A stretch of 64,000 bases of DNA, from the NCBI RefSeq assembly GCF_001571305.1, contig NZ_BCTN01000015.1:1-64000 (forward strand). The letters are read 5' to 3'. This stretch comes from Erwinia persicina NBRC 102418 (GTDB lineage: Bacteria; Pseudomonadota; Gammaproteobacteria; Enterobacterales; Enterobacteriaceae). The position numbers were made by a program, and so were the translations under genes. Numbering within the stretch: the first letter of the stretch is position 1; each line of letters opens with the position of its first letter. Positions 9,283-19,600 of the stretch are shown here, one piece after another. Under the pieces are notes generated by a model. It was not told the origin of the DNA, ran no database searches, and saw only the letters and a program-made list of their open reading frames with translations.

Positions 9283-9690
9283 TTAAGTGCCCGTCTTATT
9301 TGCCGTCAGACGCCAGCCGTGCGCATTGCTCACCGCCATTCCGCGCCCGGCAATCGCTTCAAGACCATTATTAATCGGGCGAAATCGTAGTTTCTCGCCG
9401 TTCATGGCGACCAGGGTCAGCGTATCTGCGGTGCGGGCCCACTGGCCATACTGCGCGCTGCGCAGGGTATGCTCCCCTGTCGCACGCTGCTCCAGGACAT
9501 AGCTACCATCGGTGGCCAAAAACAGCGAGGACTCACTGTCCTCACAGGCGGGTCCACACGGCAGCAGGCCGGTGTAACTCTGCTGCATCGGCTCCAGCGG
9601 TGGGGGTTGCTGCGCGTTCTGCCGGTTATGGCAGCCCAACAGCCCTCCCAAAGCCAGAGTGGCAAATAATGTGAGAACAACTGCTTTCAT
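9283..9690 (-). CDS. nlpE: Short NlpE/CutF-like outer-membrane lipoprotein
   Basis: This 135-residue lipoprotein has lipobox LLGC with Cys at 20 and one NlpE N-terminal beta-barrel domain (LPC motif, SLFL, YGQWARTADTL). E. coli NlpE is 236 residues and has a second OB-fold domain; here the protein stops after the first. The E. coli CxxC motif is replaced by C45-GPA-C49, a CxxxC. Full-length NlpE activates Cpx on surface contact and lipoprotein stress. I chose the ATG at 9690 because it begins the signal peptide. The neighbours arfB and yaeQ support the assignment. Whether this form still signals to CpxA is open. Confidence 0.85.
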   Translation of the reverse strand: MKAVVLTLFATLALGGLLGCHNRQNAQQPPPLEPMQQSYTGLLPCGPACEDSESSLFLATDGSYVLEQRATGEHTLRSAQYGQWARTADTLTLVAMNGEKLRFRPINNGLEAIAGRGMAVSNAHGWRLTANKTGT

Positions 9691-9718
9691 GGTCGCTCCT
9701 GCATAAAAAGATAACGAT

Positions 9719-10135
9719 TCAGTCGCCGCGAACTTTTCCACGCAGCGATTTCGTTGAGGCTTTGCGGGCTTTGCCTTCCAGCCGGCGTTTTTTTGAAGCC
9801 ATCGTCGGACGCGTAGCGCGGCGGGTTTTCTCCACAACAGTTAACTCCTGAATCAGGTTTTCCAACCGTTTCAGTGCCGCTTCTCGGTTCATCTCCTGGC
9901 TACGATACTCCTGCGCCTTGATAATCACGATACCTTCCGGGGTAATCAGATGATGGCTGACCGCCATCATTCGCTCCTGATAAAACACCGGCAGGCTGGA
10001 CGCGCGAATATCAAAACGCAAATGGATTGCCGTCGAACTTTTATTCACGTTCTGGCCACCGTTACCCTGCGCTCTGATCGCGGTGATTTCGATTTCGGCA
10101 TCTGGAATAGTGACGCTACGTGACAATACAATCAT
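9719..10135 (-). CDS. arfB: Alternative ribosome-rescue factor ArfB (peptidyl-tRNA hydrolase)
   Basis: This 138-residue protein hydrolyses peptidyl-tRNA on ribosomes stalled without a stop codon. The catalytic GGQ motif is at 26-28, and the C-terminal tail is rich in Lys/Arg, as needed to enter the empty mRNA channel. The ATG at 10135 overlaps the yaeQ stop as ATGA, which implies coupling; the longer frame would begin inside yaeQ and add residues absent from the E. coli protein. Confidence 0.95.
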   Translation of the reverse strand: MIVLSRSVTIPDAEIEITAIRAQGNGGQNVNKSSTAIHLRFDIRASSLPVFYQERMMAVSHHLITPEGIVIIKAQEYRSQEMNREAALKRLENLIQELTVVEKTRRATRPTMASKKRRLEGKARKASTKSLRGKVRGD

Positions 10136-10686
10136 ACCCTTTTTCCTGCCTCCAGCCATGAATCAAACTGAATTTCCAGATGACTGCTGTCATCAGACAG
10201 CCAGATGGTGCCGTCCTGAATGGTGGCCTGCAACGTCATGGATCGTGAAGCCAGCTTAATCAGGGCACTGAGCTGTTCATCATTCAGGTAACGTATCGTC
10301 AGGTTATCATGCTGAGACAGCTTGCTCTGATGTTGCTGCCACCATGGCTGTGCGGCTCGCCAGTTATAGGTATACAACCAGACGTGCTGAGAACGGCTAC
10401 AGGCTTTCTTGATCCTGCGCTCATCCGGCAAACCGAGGTCAATCCACACGTCAATACCGCCGTGATCGTTCAGTTGCCAGATTTCAGGCTCATCTTCCGC
10501 ACTCAGCCCCCGGGTAAAGGTCAGACGCTCATTTGCGTGAACCAGCCAGGCGAGCAGACGCAGCATCATCCGCTCTTCCGTTTCCGAAGGGTGACGGGCC
10601 AGCGTCAGCGTCTGGTCAATAAACACGTTGCGGTCCATGTCTGCGACGTTAACCGTGGCTTTATAAATTGTTGCTTTCAGTGCCAT
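10132..10686 (-). CDS. yaeQ: YaeQ family protein
   Basis: This 184-residue protein is similar to E. coli YaeQ throughout (181 residues). The family adopts a PD-(D/E)XK nuclease-like fold; genetic work linked it to RfaH-dependent phenotypes, but its biochemical role is not settled. An AAGGAT Shine-Dalgarno precedes the ATG. The gene heads a yaeQ-arfB-nlpE cluster, the same order as in E. coli. Confidence 0.93.
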   Translation of the reverse strand: MALKATIYKATVNVADMDRNVFIDQTLTLARHPSETEERMMLRLLAWLVHANERLTFTRGLSAEDEPEIWQLNDHGGIDVWIDLGLPDERRIKKACSRSQHVWLYTYNWRAAQPWWQQHQSKLSQHDNLTIRYLNDEQLSALIKLASRSMTLQATIQDGTIWLSDDSSHLEIQFDSWLEAGKRV

Positions 10687-10819
10687 AAGGATCCTTATCT
10701 CAGTTGCCCGCTATTGTAACCTGATGATGCAGCAAATCACCTGCTCACAGGCTGATTTCCCGTAAATGGCTGTGCTATAGTCGCATTATCGCCAGAGAGA
10801 ACTCTGAAGGGGGGTGCAT

Positions 10820-11023
10820 GTGCAAAAGTATTGTGAATTAGTTCGCCGGAAATATGCTGAAATTGGCAGTGGCGATCTGGGATACGTGCCTGACGCACTC
10901 GCGTGCGTGTTGAAAGCACTTGATGAGGTAGCGGGCAATCCTGAGCTACACTCTTCCATCAGGGAAAAGGCAGCCTTTGCTGCCGCCAACTTATTGGTGA
11001 GCGACTATGTTGACGAAAGATGA
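10820..11023 (+). CDS. yaeP: YaeP family small protein
   Basis: This 67-residue acidic protein matches E. coli YaeP (66 residues), including the central [10 protein letters not shown] and the [10 protein letters not shown] tail. Its function is unknown. I place the start at GTG 10820 because it gives the family N-terminus (xKYCEL) and sits about 5 bases after an AAGGGGGG Shine-Dalgarno; a GTG at 10814 and an out-of-frame ATG at 10818 are nearby. It overlaps rof by 17 bases. Confidence 0.9.
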   Translation: MQKYCELVRRKYAEIGSGDLGYVPDALACVLKALDEVAGNPELHSSIREKAAFAAANLLVSDYVDER

Positions 11024-11273
11024 AGCCTACAGACCGATCAACTGCGATGACTATGACAACCTGGAACTCGCCTGCCAGAATAACTGGATGCTGACACTGG
11101 CGTTAAAAGACGGTGAGCAGCTTAAGGCAAAAGCCAAAGATATGCTGTCGCGTAAGAACGTAGAGTACCTGAGCATTGAGATTGCCGGGGAAAATCGCCA
11201 ACTGCGCCTTGACCATATCGCCAGCTTCAGCCACCCGGATCTCGGCACCGTGGTGGTCAGCGAGTCAGACTAG
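11007..11273 (+). CDS. rof: Rho-binding antiterminator Rof (YaeO)
   Basis: This 88-residue protein matches E. coli Rof, with the hallmark [13 protein letters not shown] near the N-terminus and TSFSHP-like [14 protein letters not shown] at the C-terminus. Rof binds Rho with its Sm-like fold and blocks Rho entry on RNA. The gene overlaps yaeP by 17 bases, so the two are surely cotranscribed. Confidence 0.94.
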   Translation: MLTKDEAYRPINCDDYDNLELACQNNWMLTLALKDGEQLKAKAKDMLSRKNVEYLSIEIAGENRQLRLDHIASFSHPDLGTVVVSESD

Positions 11274-11286
11274 TCACTTCCTGCCA

Positions 11287-11308
11287 GGCGGATCGCCGAT
11301 CCGCCTTC
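11287..11308. terminator. Probable bidirectional terminator between rof and the cytochrome c gene
   Basis: A perfect 8-bp stem GGCGGATC/GATCCGCC with a 3-base loop lies between the two convergent genes. The flanking tracts are pyrimidine-rich on the plus side but carry no long T-run. Confidence 0.55.
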
Positions 11309-11312
11309 CCTC

Positions 11313-11627
11313 TCAGGGTTTCAGACCCGCATAGTATGCCGCCAGATCCTCGATGTCCTGATCGCTCAGCCCCGCCACAAAAGCTTTCATCACCTCTGCC
11401 TGCCCGCCGCTGCGCCCGCCGCTTTTGTACGCCTGTAGCGCCTGCGCCAGATAGGGTTCATGCTGCCCGGCAAGATTGGGGTAGACTGGGGCTGCGGCTT
11501 TTCCTTCCGCGCCGTGGCAGGCCAGACAGCGGGCAGATTTCTCCTGTCCGGCACTGCTGTTGCCCGCTGCCAGCGCAGGCGCACAGCCGATCAGCAGCAA
11601 AGCCGCTATTATTCTGACGTTGTTCAT
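11313..11627 (-). CDS. Periplasmic class I c-type cytochrome
   Basis: This 104-residue protein has a Sec signal peptide ending in ALA (cleavage near 20-21) and one haem c attachment site CLACH at 34-38. M80 is a likely distal haem ligand. Size and motif layout fit the soluble c553/c5-like cytochromes that carry electrons in the periplasm. The start at 11627 begins the signal peptide and has a purine-rich GAGAGAG upstream. It begins 19 bases after the tilS stop on the same strand, so it is probably read through from tilS. E. coli has no gene at this place. The electron partner is not evident. Confidence 0.88.
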   Translation of the reverse strand: MNNVRIIAALLLIGCAPALAAGNSSAGQEKSARCLACHGAEGKAAAPVYPNLAGQHEPYLAQALQAYKSGGRSGGQAEVMKAFVAGLSDQDIEDLAAYYAGLKP

Positions 11628-11646
11628 TGCACTCTCTCGTCTTCTT

Positions 11647-12948
11647 TTATCGACACCAGTCAACTGACCAGCCGCTATCGGGACGGTCCGGGACACCTTC
11701 ACGGGTGACAAAAACCCCTGCGGCCGCCATCAGGCGCTCGCCATAAAATATCAGCGGCGTGCGCTCACGCTCCCAGGGGGGAACGGCCAGTTCATGCCAC
11801 AATTTTTTTAACGGCCGGCTGCCTGCCCGGCCGACAATATGAAACGATCCCTGCGCTTTAAAGCGCACGCTGACTGGTTCGTCCGGCTGCGGCAGGCGCA
11901 GTGTTACCGCCTCGCTGTCCGGCCGCAGCTGCCCAAGGCCTTCCGGCAAAATCAGCGGGCGTGAGATATCTGTCCACATCAGCCGGACAGCGGCCAGCGA
12001 CGGCCTCAGCGGCAGCCAGTACAGGCGGTGGCGATAGCGACGCACCTCATGCCCGCCCAGCCGGAGGCGCGGTTCGGCATCCTCACGGCTACAGGCCACT
12101 TCCTGCCACAGGCGGCGCAGGGCATCACGCGACGGCATACTGCCCTGATAGCAGGCGATCCAGCGCCGCAGCAGCGCGCTGCGCCGGGCTTCACTCATCT
12201 CAAACAACGGAGCAACTGGCAACGTACCGGCAGAATCCATCAGCGATGACAGTGACTCCGCCAGCAGTTCGTCCAGTAGCTGCTCCTGCTCACCGCACAG
12301 CGAGGCGCTGCGGGCAACGGCGTGGGAAAAATGTGGCCAGCGGGCATTCAGTAACGGCATGACTTGCAGGCGCAAAAAATTGCGGTCATAGCGCGGATCG
12401 GCGTTACTTTCATCCTCAATCCACGTCAGACAGTGTTCCTGTGCCCAGTCTTCCAGCTGCAGGCGACCGAACGCCAGCAGCGGCCGCAGGTGACGATGCT
12501 GGCCCATCTGGCGATGTGCTGGCATGGCGGCCAGACCCGCCGGGCCGCTACCCCGCTTCAGTGCCAGCAACAGGGTTTCACTCTGGTCATCCTGGTGCTG
12601 GGCAGTTAACAGCGTTTCCCCCGCCTGAAGCTGTTGACTGAAAACCTGATAGCGTGCGCCGCGTGCCGCGGCCTCAATCCCGCCGTGGCGTGCATCGACC
12701 GTAACATGGCAGACCACCAGCGGCACCTGCCACTGCAGGCACTGTTGCCGGCAGTGAGCCACCCAGTCATCCGCACGCGGGCTGAGTCCGTGATGGATAT
12801 GCACTGCCCGCAGCTGCAAGGCAGGACGCTGGCGGCGTAACAGCACCAGCTGATGCAACAGCACGCTGGAGTCCAGCCCGCCACTGTAAGCCAGCAGCAC
12901 GCTGTGCTCGTTAACCAGTTGGGCTTCAAGATGGGCAATCGATGACAT
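11647..12948 (-). CDS. tilS: tRNA(Ile)-lysidine synthase
   Basis: This 433-residue ATP-pyrophosphatase converts C34 of the tRNA-Ile CAU anticodon to lysidine, so that it reads AUA. The PP-loop SGGLDSS is at 22-28, followed by the family N-terminal domain and the C-terminal substrate-recognition domains. Two start codons compete: ATG 12954 and ATG 12948. I prefer 12948 because the only Shine-Dalgarno-like GGA is spaced for it. The cytochrome c gene follows closely. Confidence 0.95.
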   Translation of the reverse strand: MSSIAHLEAQLVNEHSVLLAYSGGLDSSVLLHQLVLLRRQRPALQLRAVHIHHGLSPRADDWVAHCRQQCLQWQVPLVVCHVTVDARHGGIEAAARGARYQVFSQQLQAGETLLTAQHQDDQSETLLLALKRGSGPAGLAAMPAHRQMGQHRHLRPLLAFGRLQLEDWAQEHCLTWIEDESNADPRYDRNFLRLQVMPLLNARWPHFSHAVARSASLCGEQEQLLDELLAESLSSLMDSAGTLPVAPLFEMSEARRSALLRRWIACYQGSMPSRDALRRLWQEVACSREDAEPRLRLGGHEVRRYRHRLYWLPLRPSLAAVRLMWTDISRPLILPEGLGQLRPDSEAVTLRLPQPDEPVSVRFKAQGSFHIVGRAGSRPLKKLWHELAVPPWERERTPLIFYGERLMAAAGVFVTREGVPDRPDSGWSVDWCR

Positions 12949-12986
12949 GGTCATTCCAGAATACAGGGGACGCTATTATAACCCCA

Positions 12987-13382
12987 TCAATCCTGATATA
13001 TCTCCAGCGGCAGTCCATCCGGATCGTTAAAGAAGGTAAAAAGTTTGCCAGTGAGCGGATCGATACGCACCGCTTCACAACGCACGCCCTGGTCTTCCAG
13101 AGACTGCTTCGCGGCCTCAACATCATCGACACTGAAGGCAAGATGGCGTAAACCGCAGGCTTCCGGCTGGGTCGGACGCGCCGGTGGCAGGGGAAATGAG
13201 AACAGCTCAATCACATACTCACCGTTTAGCGTCAGATCGCCCTTCCAAGAATCACGCTCGGCACGATACACCTCCCCCATCAGGCCGAAGCCCAGAATAT
13301 CGCAGTAAAACGCCTTACTCAGCGCATAGTCGCGGGCGATGATCGCTACGTGATGGATTTTTTTTAACTGTAATGCTGGCAT
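12987..13382 (-). CDS. yaeR: VOC (glyoxalase/bleomycin-resistance) family protein YaeR
   Basis: This 131-residue VOC-fold protein resembles E. coli YaeR over its length. Candidate metal ligands are the His in the first strand (HHVAI), the His of LRHLAF and the Glu of LPLEIYQD. The reaction is not known; glyoxalase I-like chemistry is only a family guess. A GGAG Shine-Dalgarno lies 5 bases before the ATG. It sits between ldcC and tilS as in E. coli. Confidence 0.9.
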   Translation of the reverse strand: MPALQLKKIHHVAIIARDYALSKAFYCDILGFGLMGEVYRAERDSWKGDLTLNGEYVIELFSFPLPPARPTQPEACGLRHLAFSVDDVEAAKQSLEDQGVRCEAVRIDPLTGKLFTFFNDPDGLPLEIYQD

Positions 13383-13462
13383 ATCGGCTCCTGATTAATC
13401 AATGCCTGACGACCCTACCCGTCAGGCACCAGAGCAGCAAGGTTAAAATTCTGGATCTCCGG

Positions 13463-15613
13463 CTACATTCCGACGTCGTTTTTCAGCACACGCACGCGAT
13501 ACTGGCCTTCGTCCGTCAGCGTGGTGCCGTGAATATCGGTTTCGAACCCAGGATAATGCTTACCAATAGCACACAACATCAGCAGAAAATCGAGCACCGC
13601 CCGGCTCTCTTCGGTGATCATCTCTCCGGGCATCACCACCGGCACACCGGGAGGGTACGGCAGGATCATATTGGCGGAGATGCGCCCGACCAGCGCAGAG
13701 ATATCCACCGTTTCGATATTGCCTTTTACCTGCTGCTGGAACATCTGGTGCGGCGTCAGTTTCATCTCCGGTAGCGTGGAAAACGCCTTCAGCATCAGAC
13801 GCGGCAGATCGTGCTGACGGATCAGCGTGTGGATCCCCTGGGCCAGATCCTGAATGCGCATATTGCGATAGAAGTCAGGATCTTCCGCATACAGATCCGG
13901 CAGCATGTTTTTGACCCGCAGATTAAGATCATAGGATCGTTTAAATTCGGTCAGACCGCGCAGTACGCTCATCGCTTTGGTTTTATCAATGCCGATGCTG
14001 AACAGGAACAGCAGGTTGTAGGGCCCGGTTTTCTCCACCACCACACCGCGCTCATCGAGGAATTTCGCCACCAGCGCCGCCGGGATCCCCTCTTCGGCCA
14101 TGTCGCCCAGCTCACTCATCCCCGGCGTCAGGATGGTCACTTTGATCGGATCAAGATACATATGATCGGCATCCGCATCGCGGAAGCCGTGCCACTCCTC
14201 TTCACCGGGCTGGATCGGCCAGCATTCCGGCTCATCCACGCCTTCCGGCTGCCAGATGTCAAAGAACCAGCCCTCTGACTCTTCGCGCAGGCGCTGGACT
14301 TCGCGACGAAAATGCAGAGCCCGCTCGACCGAACGGTTAATCAGGCGCTTACCCGGATTACCGCGCAGCATCGCCGCCGCCGTTTCGATGGAAGCGACGA
14401 TGGCATAGTTGGGCGACGTGGTGGTGTGCATCATATAGGCTTCATTAAAGGTCTGTTCGTCGTAATCCCCTTTAATATGGATCAGTGAGGCCTGGGAAAA
14501 TGCCGCCAGCAGTTTATGGGTAGACTGGGTTTCATAGATGACCTTGCCCGGCGTTCGCTCCCCGCTCATGCCGCTCAGCCCCTGATAGATAGGGTGGAAG
14601 TTGGTATAGGGTACCCAGGCAGAGTCAAAGTGAATGGACGGCACGTCCAGTGTCTCTTTGATATAGCGGGTGTTGTACAGCAGCCCGTCATAGGTGGAAT
14701 TAGTGATTACGGCATGAACAGGCCAGCTGGCACGCGGGGTTTGTGCCACCTTCAGCGCAATACTCTCTTTCGTAAATTCGCGCTTCGGGATGCCGCCGAG
14801 AATACCGAGTGCATTCCGCGTGGGTTTCAACCAGATGGGGATGATATCGCTCATCATCAGCAGATGAGTTAATGACTTATGGCAGTTGCGATCCACCAGC
14901 ACCGTGCTGCCTGACGGGGCGGCATACATCCCGACGATCTTATTCGACGTGGAGGTGCCGTTGGTGACCATATAACTCTGCTCGGCACCAAAGGTGCGCG
15001 CCACATACTCTTCTGCTTCAAGATGCGGGCCGGTATGGTCCAGCAGCGACCCCAGTTCAGTGACAGATATCGAAATATCGGCCTTCAGGGTATTGGCACC
15101 AAAAAAATCATAAAACAGACTGCCCACCGGGCTTTTCTGGAAGGCGGTGCCCGCCATATGACCGGGCGTACAGAAGGTATACTTTCCCTCTTTGACATAG
15201 GTAAACAGCGCTTTCGTCAACGGGGGCGTGATGGTATCGATATATTCATCGGTATAATGACGGATGCGCTGGGCGATCTCTTCCGCTGCGTTCAGGGCGT
15301 ATTCGAAGAACCAGATGGTCATGCGCATTTCATTAATGCTGACATCCATCGTTGAGTGGGTGTTGATAAAGGCATAAAGCGGAAGATATTCGTTTAACTG
15401 GTTAATTTCACAACACAGCTCCAGACTGTGTTCATCCCAGTCAAACACTACGCCGCAGATACGCGGATTGTGTTCAATCAGCTTCAGCAGGTCATTGGCG
15501 TCATGCGGGTAGATAGTCTGAAAGCCCTGGTTTTTTAAGGTAGTGTCCAGCTCACGGATGGGTTCATCTTTATAAAAGGCGTTATGCGGTCCCATGATCG
15601 CGATAATATTCAA
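13463..15613 (-). CDS. ldcC: Lysine decarboxylase, constitutive type
   Basis: This 716-residue PLP enzyme decarboxylates lysine to cadaverine. It has the N-terminal response-regulator-like wing domain, the PLP core with the Schiff-base lysine at about 367 (STHK) and the C-terminal domain. The place next to accA and the absence of cadB/cadC make it LdcC rather than CadA. I place the start at TTG 15613: the protein then begins xNIIAIMGPH like E. coli LdcC, and an AGGAGA Shine-Dalgarno lies 5 bases upstream. The open frame further upstream encodes no family residues. Confidence 0.94.
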   Translation of the reverse strand: MNIIAIMGPHNAFYKDEPIRELDTTLKNQGFQTIYPHDANDLLKLIEHNPRICGVVFDWDEHSLELCCEINQLNEYLPLYAFINTHSTMDVSINEMRMTIWFFEYALNAAEEIAQRIRHYTDEYIDTITPPLTKALFTYVKEGKYTFCTPGHMAGTAFQKSPVGSLFYDFFGANTLKADISISVTELGSLLDHTGPHLEAEEYVARTFGAEQSYMVTNGTSTSNKIVGMYAAPSGSTVLVDRNCHKSLTHLLMMSDIIPIWLKPTRNALGILGGIPKREFTKESIALKVAQTPRASWPVHAVITNSTYDGLLYNTRYIKETLDVPSIHFDSAWVPYTNFHPIYQGLSGMSGERTPGKVIYETQSTHKLLAAFSQASLIHIKGDYDEQTFNEAYMMHTTTSPNYAIVASIETAAAMLRGNPGKRLINRSVERALHFRREVQRLREESEGWFFDIWQPEGVDEPECWPIQPGEEEWHGFRDADADHMYLDPIKVTILTPGMSELGDMAEEGIPAALVAKFLDERGVVVEKTGPYNLLFLFSIGIDKTKAMSVLRGLTEFKRSYDLNLRVKNMLPDLYAEDPDFYRNMRIQDLAQGIHTLIRQHDLPRLMLKAFSTLPEMKLTPHQMFQQQVKGNIETVDISALVGRISANMILPYPPGVPVVMPGEMITEESRAVLDFLLMLCAIGKHYPGFETDIHGTTLTDEGQYRVRVLKNDVGM

Positions 15614-15661
15614 TGTTGTCTCCTGGTCTGTTTGCTCCAGTGTGTAAGCATAGTGGACGCA

Positions 15662-15694
15662 AAACAAAAAGGGCCAGACGATGTCTGACCCTTT
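15662..15694 (-). terminator. accA terminator
   Basis: On the minus strand a 10-bp stem (AGGGTCAGAC/GTCTGGCCCT) with a 3-base loop is followed by TTTTTGTTTTG. The single non-Watson-Crick position is a U-G wobble only in minus-strand RNA, which supports minus-strand function. It separates accA from ldcC. Confidence 0.85.
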
Positions 15695-15714
15695 GGGTAA
15701 CGAATGGTGAACAA

Positions 15715-16674
15715 TCAGGCGTAGCCGTAGCTCATCAGACGCTGATAGCGGCGATCGAGCAGCTCTTCTTTAGAAAGCGTATCCAGATCGGCCAGATCGG
15801 CCAGCAGCTGGGCTTTCATCGATACGCCGATTGCCAGCGGATTACGATGCGCGCCGCCCAGAGGTTCCGGGATGACGGTATCAATCAACTTAAGCTCTTT
15901 CAGACGCGGTGCAATAATGCCCATCGCTTCGGCGGCCAGCGGCGCTTTGTCGGCGCTTTTCCACAGAATTGACGCACAACCTTCTGGTGAGATCACCGAG
16001 TAGGTACTGTACTGCAGCATATTCACTTTATCGCCAACGCCGATAGCCAGTGCACCACCGGAGCCACCTTCACCAATCACGGTGCAGATAACCGGCACGG
16101 TCAGGCCAGACATCTCACGCAGGTTACGGGCGATAGCTTCAGACTGACCGCGCTCTTCCGCACCCACGCCAGGATAAGCTCCAGGGGTATCAATGAAGGT
16201 GATGATCGGCATATTAAAACGCTCGGCCATCTCCATCAGGCGCAGTGCTTTACGATAGCCTTCAGGCGCGGGCATACCGAAGTTACGACGGATTTTCTCT
16301 TTGGTTTCGCGCCCTTTCTGATGACCAATAATCATCACCGGACGACCATCCAGACGCGCGGTGCCACCGACAATGGCTTTATCGTCGGCATAGGCACGGT
16401 CGCCCGCCAACTCGTCAAAGTCCGTGAACACATTGCGAACATAGTCCAGCGTATACGGGCGCAGCGGATGACGCGCAAGCTGCGCAATCTGCCAGGCACC
16501 TAAATCTGAGAAGATTTTACGGGTCAGCTCAACGCTTTTATCGCGCAGACGCTGAATCTCTTCATCCAGATTAATATCCAGTTTTTCATCCTGACGGCCA
16601 ACCGACTTAAGCGAATCAATCTTCGCTTCAAGTTCTGCGATTGGCTGTTCGAAATCCAGGTAATTAAGACTCAT
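15715..16674 (-). CDS. accA: Acetyl-CoA carboxylase carboxyltransferase subunit alpha
   Basis: This 319-residue subunit pairs with AccD to transfer the carboxyl group from biotin to acetyl-CoA, the first committed step of fatty acid synthesis. The crotonase-like core is visible, with the oxyanion-type [10 protein letters not shown] segment near residue 204. Length is the same as in E. coli. It follows dnaE after 12 bases, so the two share a transcript. Confidence 0.97.
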   Translation of the reverse strand: MSLNYLDFEQPIAELEAKIDSLKSVGRQDEKLDINLDEEIQRLRDKSVELTRKIFSDLGAWQIAQLARHPLRPYTLDYVRNVFTDFDELAGDRAYADDKAIVGGTARLDGRPVMIIGHQKGRETKEKIRRNFGMPAPEGYRKALRLMEMAERFNMPIITFIDTPGAYPGVGAEERGQSEAIARNLREMSGLTVPVICTVIGEGGSGGALAIGVGDKVNMLQYSTYSVISPEGCASILWKSADKAPLAAEAMGIIAPRLKELKLIDTVIPEPLGGAHRNPLAIGVSMKAQLLADLADLDTLSKEELLDRRYQRLMSYGYA

Positions 16675-16686
16675 AATAATCCTGTT

Positions 16687-19600
16687 TTAGTCAAACTCCA
16701 GTTCCACCTGCTCCGATCCTATCAACGATCGCAGATCGTTCAGCAAACGATCGCTCGGCGACACGCGCCAGGTTGCACCAAAGCGCAACTTCGCCCGCGC
16801 ATCCTCTCTCTGATAGTAGAGATGTACCGGAATTGTCCCCGAACGATGGGGTTCCAGGGATTGACGGAGACGGTTCAAAAGCTGGTCATCAATTTGCCTG
16901 TCCGTCAGCGAGATAGCAAGCCCGCGTGCATATTTTTCACGTGCTTCATCGATGTCCATCATATCGCGGGCCATCATTTTAAGCCCGCCGTTGAAGTCAT
17001 CGAAGCTGACCTGCCCACTGACGATCAGGATACGGTCCTTCTCCAGCATATGCTGGAACTTATCTAACGCATCTGTAAACAACATCACTTCCAGACGACC
17101 AGAACGGTCATCCAGCGTGCAGATGCCAATACGGTTACCGCGTTTTGTTACCATCACACGGGCCGCCACCACCAGACCGGCAGCCGTGGTCATCTTACCA
17201 CGCTCGGTCGGGTGCATGTCTTTCAGGCGCAGTCCACCGACATAGCGCTCAATTTCTTTCAGGTACTGGTTGATTGGGTGACCCGTTAAGTAAAGCCCTA
17301 ACGTTTCCCTTTCGCCATCCAGCTGGATCTGTTCCGGCCAGGGAGTGACATCCGAGTAAGACTTCTCAACCTGTTCCGGGGCTTCGGCCAGCACGCCAAA
17401 CATGTCGGCCTGGCCGATGGCTTCCGCTTTCGCATGCTGATCGGCCGCTTTCAGTGCATCCGGTAGCGCACTCATCAGTGCCGCGCGGTGCGGGCCGAGG
17501 CGATCAAAGGCACCGGACATAATCAGCTTTTCCAGCACCCGCTTATTCAGCTTCTTCGTATCAGTGCGGGCGCACAGGTCAAACAGTTCGCGGAAATAGC
17601 CACCTTCGTTACGGGCTTCAATGATCGCTTCGATCGGACCTTCACCCACACCTTTGATCGCGCCAATACCGTAAACGATTTCACCCGCATCGTTAACGTG
17701 GAACTGATACTGTCCGGAGTTAATATCCGGCGGCAGCACCTTCAGCCCCATCCGCCAGCACTCATCAACCAGGCCAACCACTTTCTCAGTATTATCCATA
17801 TCAGCGGTCATGACCGCCGCCATAAATTCAGCCGGATAGTGCGCCTTCAGCCACAGCGTCTGGTAGGAAACCAGCGCATAGGCGGCGGAGTGAGACTTGT
17901 TAAACCCGTAGCCGGCGAATTTCTCCACCAGGTCAAAAATTTTAATCGCCAGCTCACCGTCGATGCCGCGCGATTTCGCACCGTCTTCAAAGCCGCCGCG
18001 TTGCTTGGCCATCTCGACCGGGTTCTTTTTACCCATTGCACGACGCAGCATATCGGCACCGCCGAGGCTGTATCCCGCCAGCACCTGGGCTATCTGCATC
18101 ACCTGTTCCTGATAGAGGATGATGCCATAGGTCGGTTCCAGCACAGGCTTCAGGGACTCATGCTGCCACTGAATATCCGGATAGGAGATCTCTTCACGCC
18201 CGTGTTTACGGTCAATAAAGTTATCCACCATGCCGGACTGCAGCGGGCCGGGGCGGAACAGGGCGACCAGTGCAATCATATCCTCAAAGCAGTCTGGCTT
18301 CAGGCGTTTGATCAGGTCTTTCATGCCGCGTGATTCAAGCTGGAAGACCGCAGTAGTCTCCGAGCGTTGCAGCATATCGAAACTTTTTTTATCTTCAAGC
18401 GGAATTGCCGCGATATCGATCGGCGGCTCACCCTGCTTTTCGCGGCGGGCGTTAATCATCGCCAGCGCCCAGTCAATGATCGTCAGGGTGCGCAGGCCCA
18501 GGAAGTCAAACTTCACCAGGCCGGCATATTCCACGTCGTTCTTATCAAACTGCGTAACCGGATGGTTGCCATTCTCGTCGCAGTACAGCGGCGCGAAGTC
18601 GGTAATTTTGGTCGGCGCGATGACCACGCCCCCGGCGTGTTTACCGGCATTACGCGTCACCCCTTCCAGGATGCGCGCCATATCAATCAGTGCCTTAACT
18701 TCTTCATCTGCTTCATAAATTTCAGGCAGCTGAGGTTCGGCGGCAAAGGCCTTTTCCAGCGTCATCCCCGGGTCGGGCGGCACCAGTTTAGAGATGCGAT
18801 CGACAAAACCATAAGGATGGCCAAGCACGCGCCCTACGTCGCGGATCACCGCTTTGGCGGCCATCGTACCGAAGGTAATGATCTGCGATACGGCCTGACG
18901 CCCGTACATTTCTGCCACGTGCTCAATCACCAGGTCGCGTTTTTCCATGCAGAAATCGACATCAAAGTCAGGCATTGAAACACGTTCAGGGTTGAGGAAT
19001 CGTTCAAACAGCAGATCGAATTCCAGCGGGTCGAGGTCAGTGATTTTCAGCGCATAGGCCACCAGCGAGCCCGCACCCGATCCACGTCCCGGGCCCACCG
19101 GGACATCGTTATCCTTCGACCACTGGATGAATTCCATGACGATCAGGAAGTAACCAGGGAACCCCATCTGGTTAATCACCGTCAGTTCAATGTCCAGACG
19201 TTCGTCATATTCACCGCGGCGCTCGGCGCGAACCTTCTCATCCGGGAACAGGAACGCCAGACGTTCCTCAAGCCCTTCTTTTGATTTTGCCACCAGAAAA
19301 TCTTCTGTGGTCATCTCACCGGTGGGGAACTGAGGCAGGAAATACTCACCCAGACGGATGGTGACGTTGCAACGACGGGCAATTTCCACGCTATTTTCCA
19401 GCGCTTCCGGAATGTCCAAGAACAGCTCGCACATCTCCTCTTCACTACGCATGTACTGCTGCGGGCTGTAGTTGCGGGGACGTTTAGGATCGTCGAGGGT
19501 AAAGCCGTCGTGAATGGCCACGCGAATTTCATGAGCATCAAATTCCGCTTCCGTCAGGAAACAGACTTCGTTAGTCGCCACCACCGGCACGCCCTGCGCG

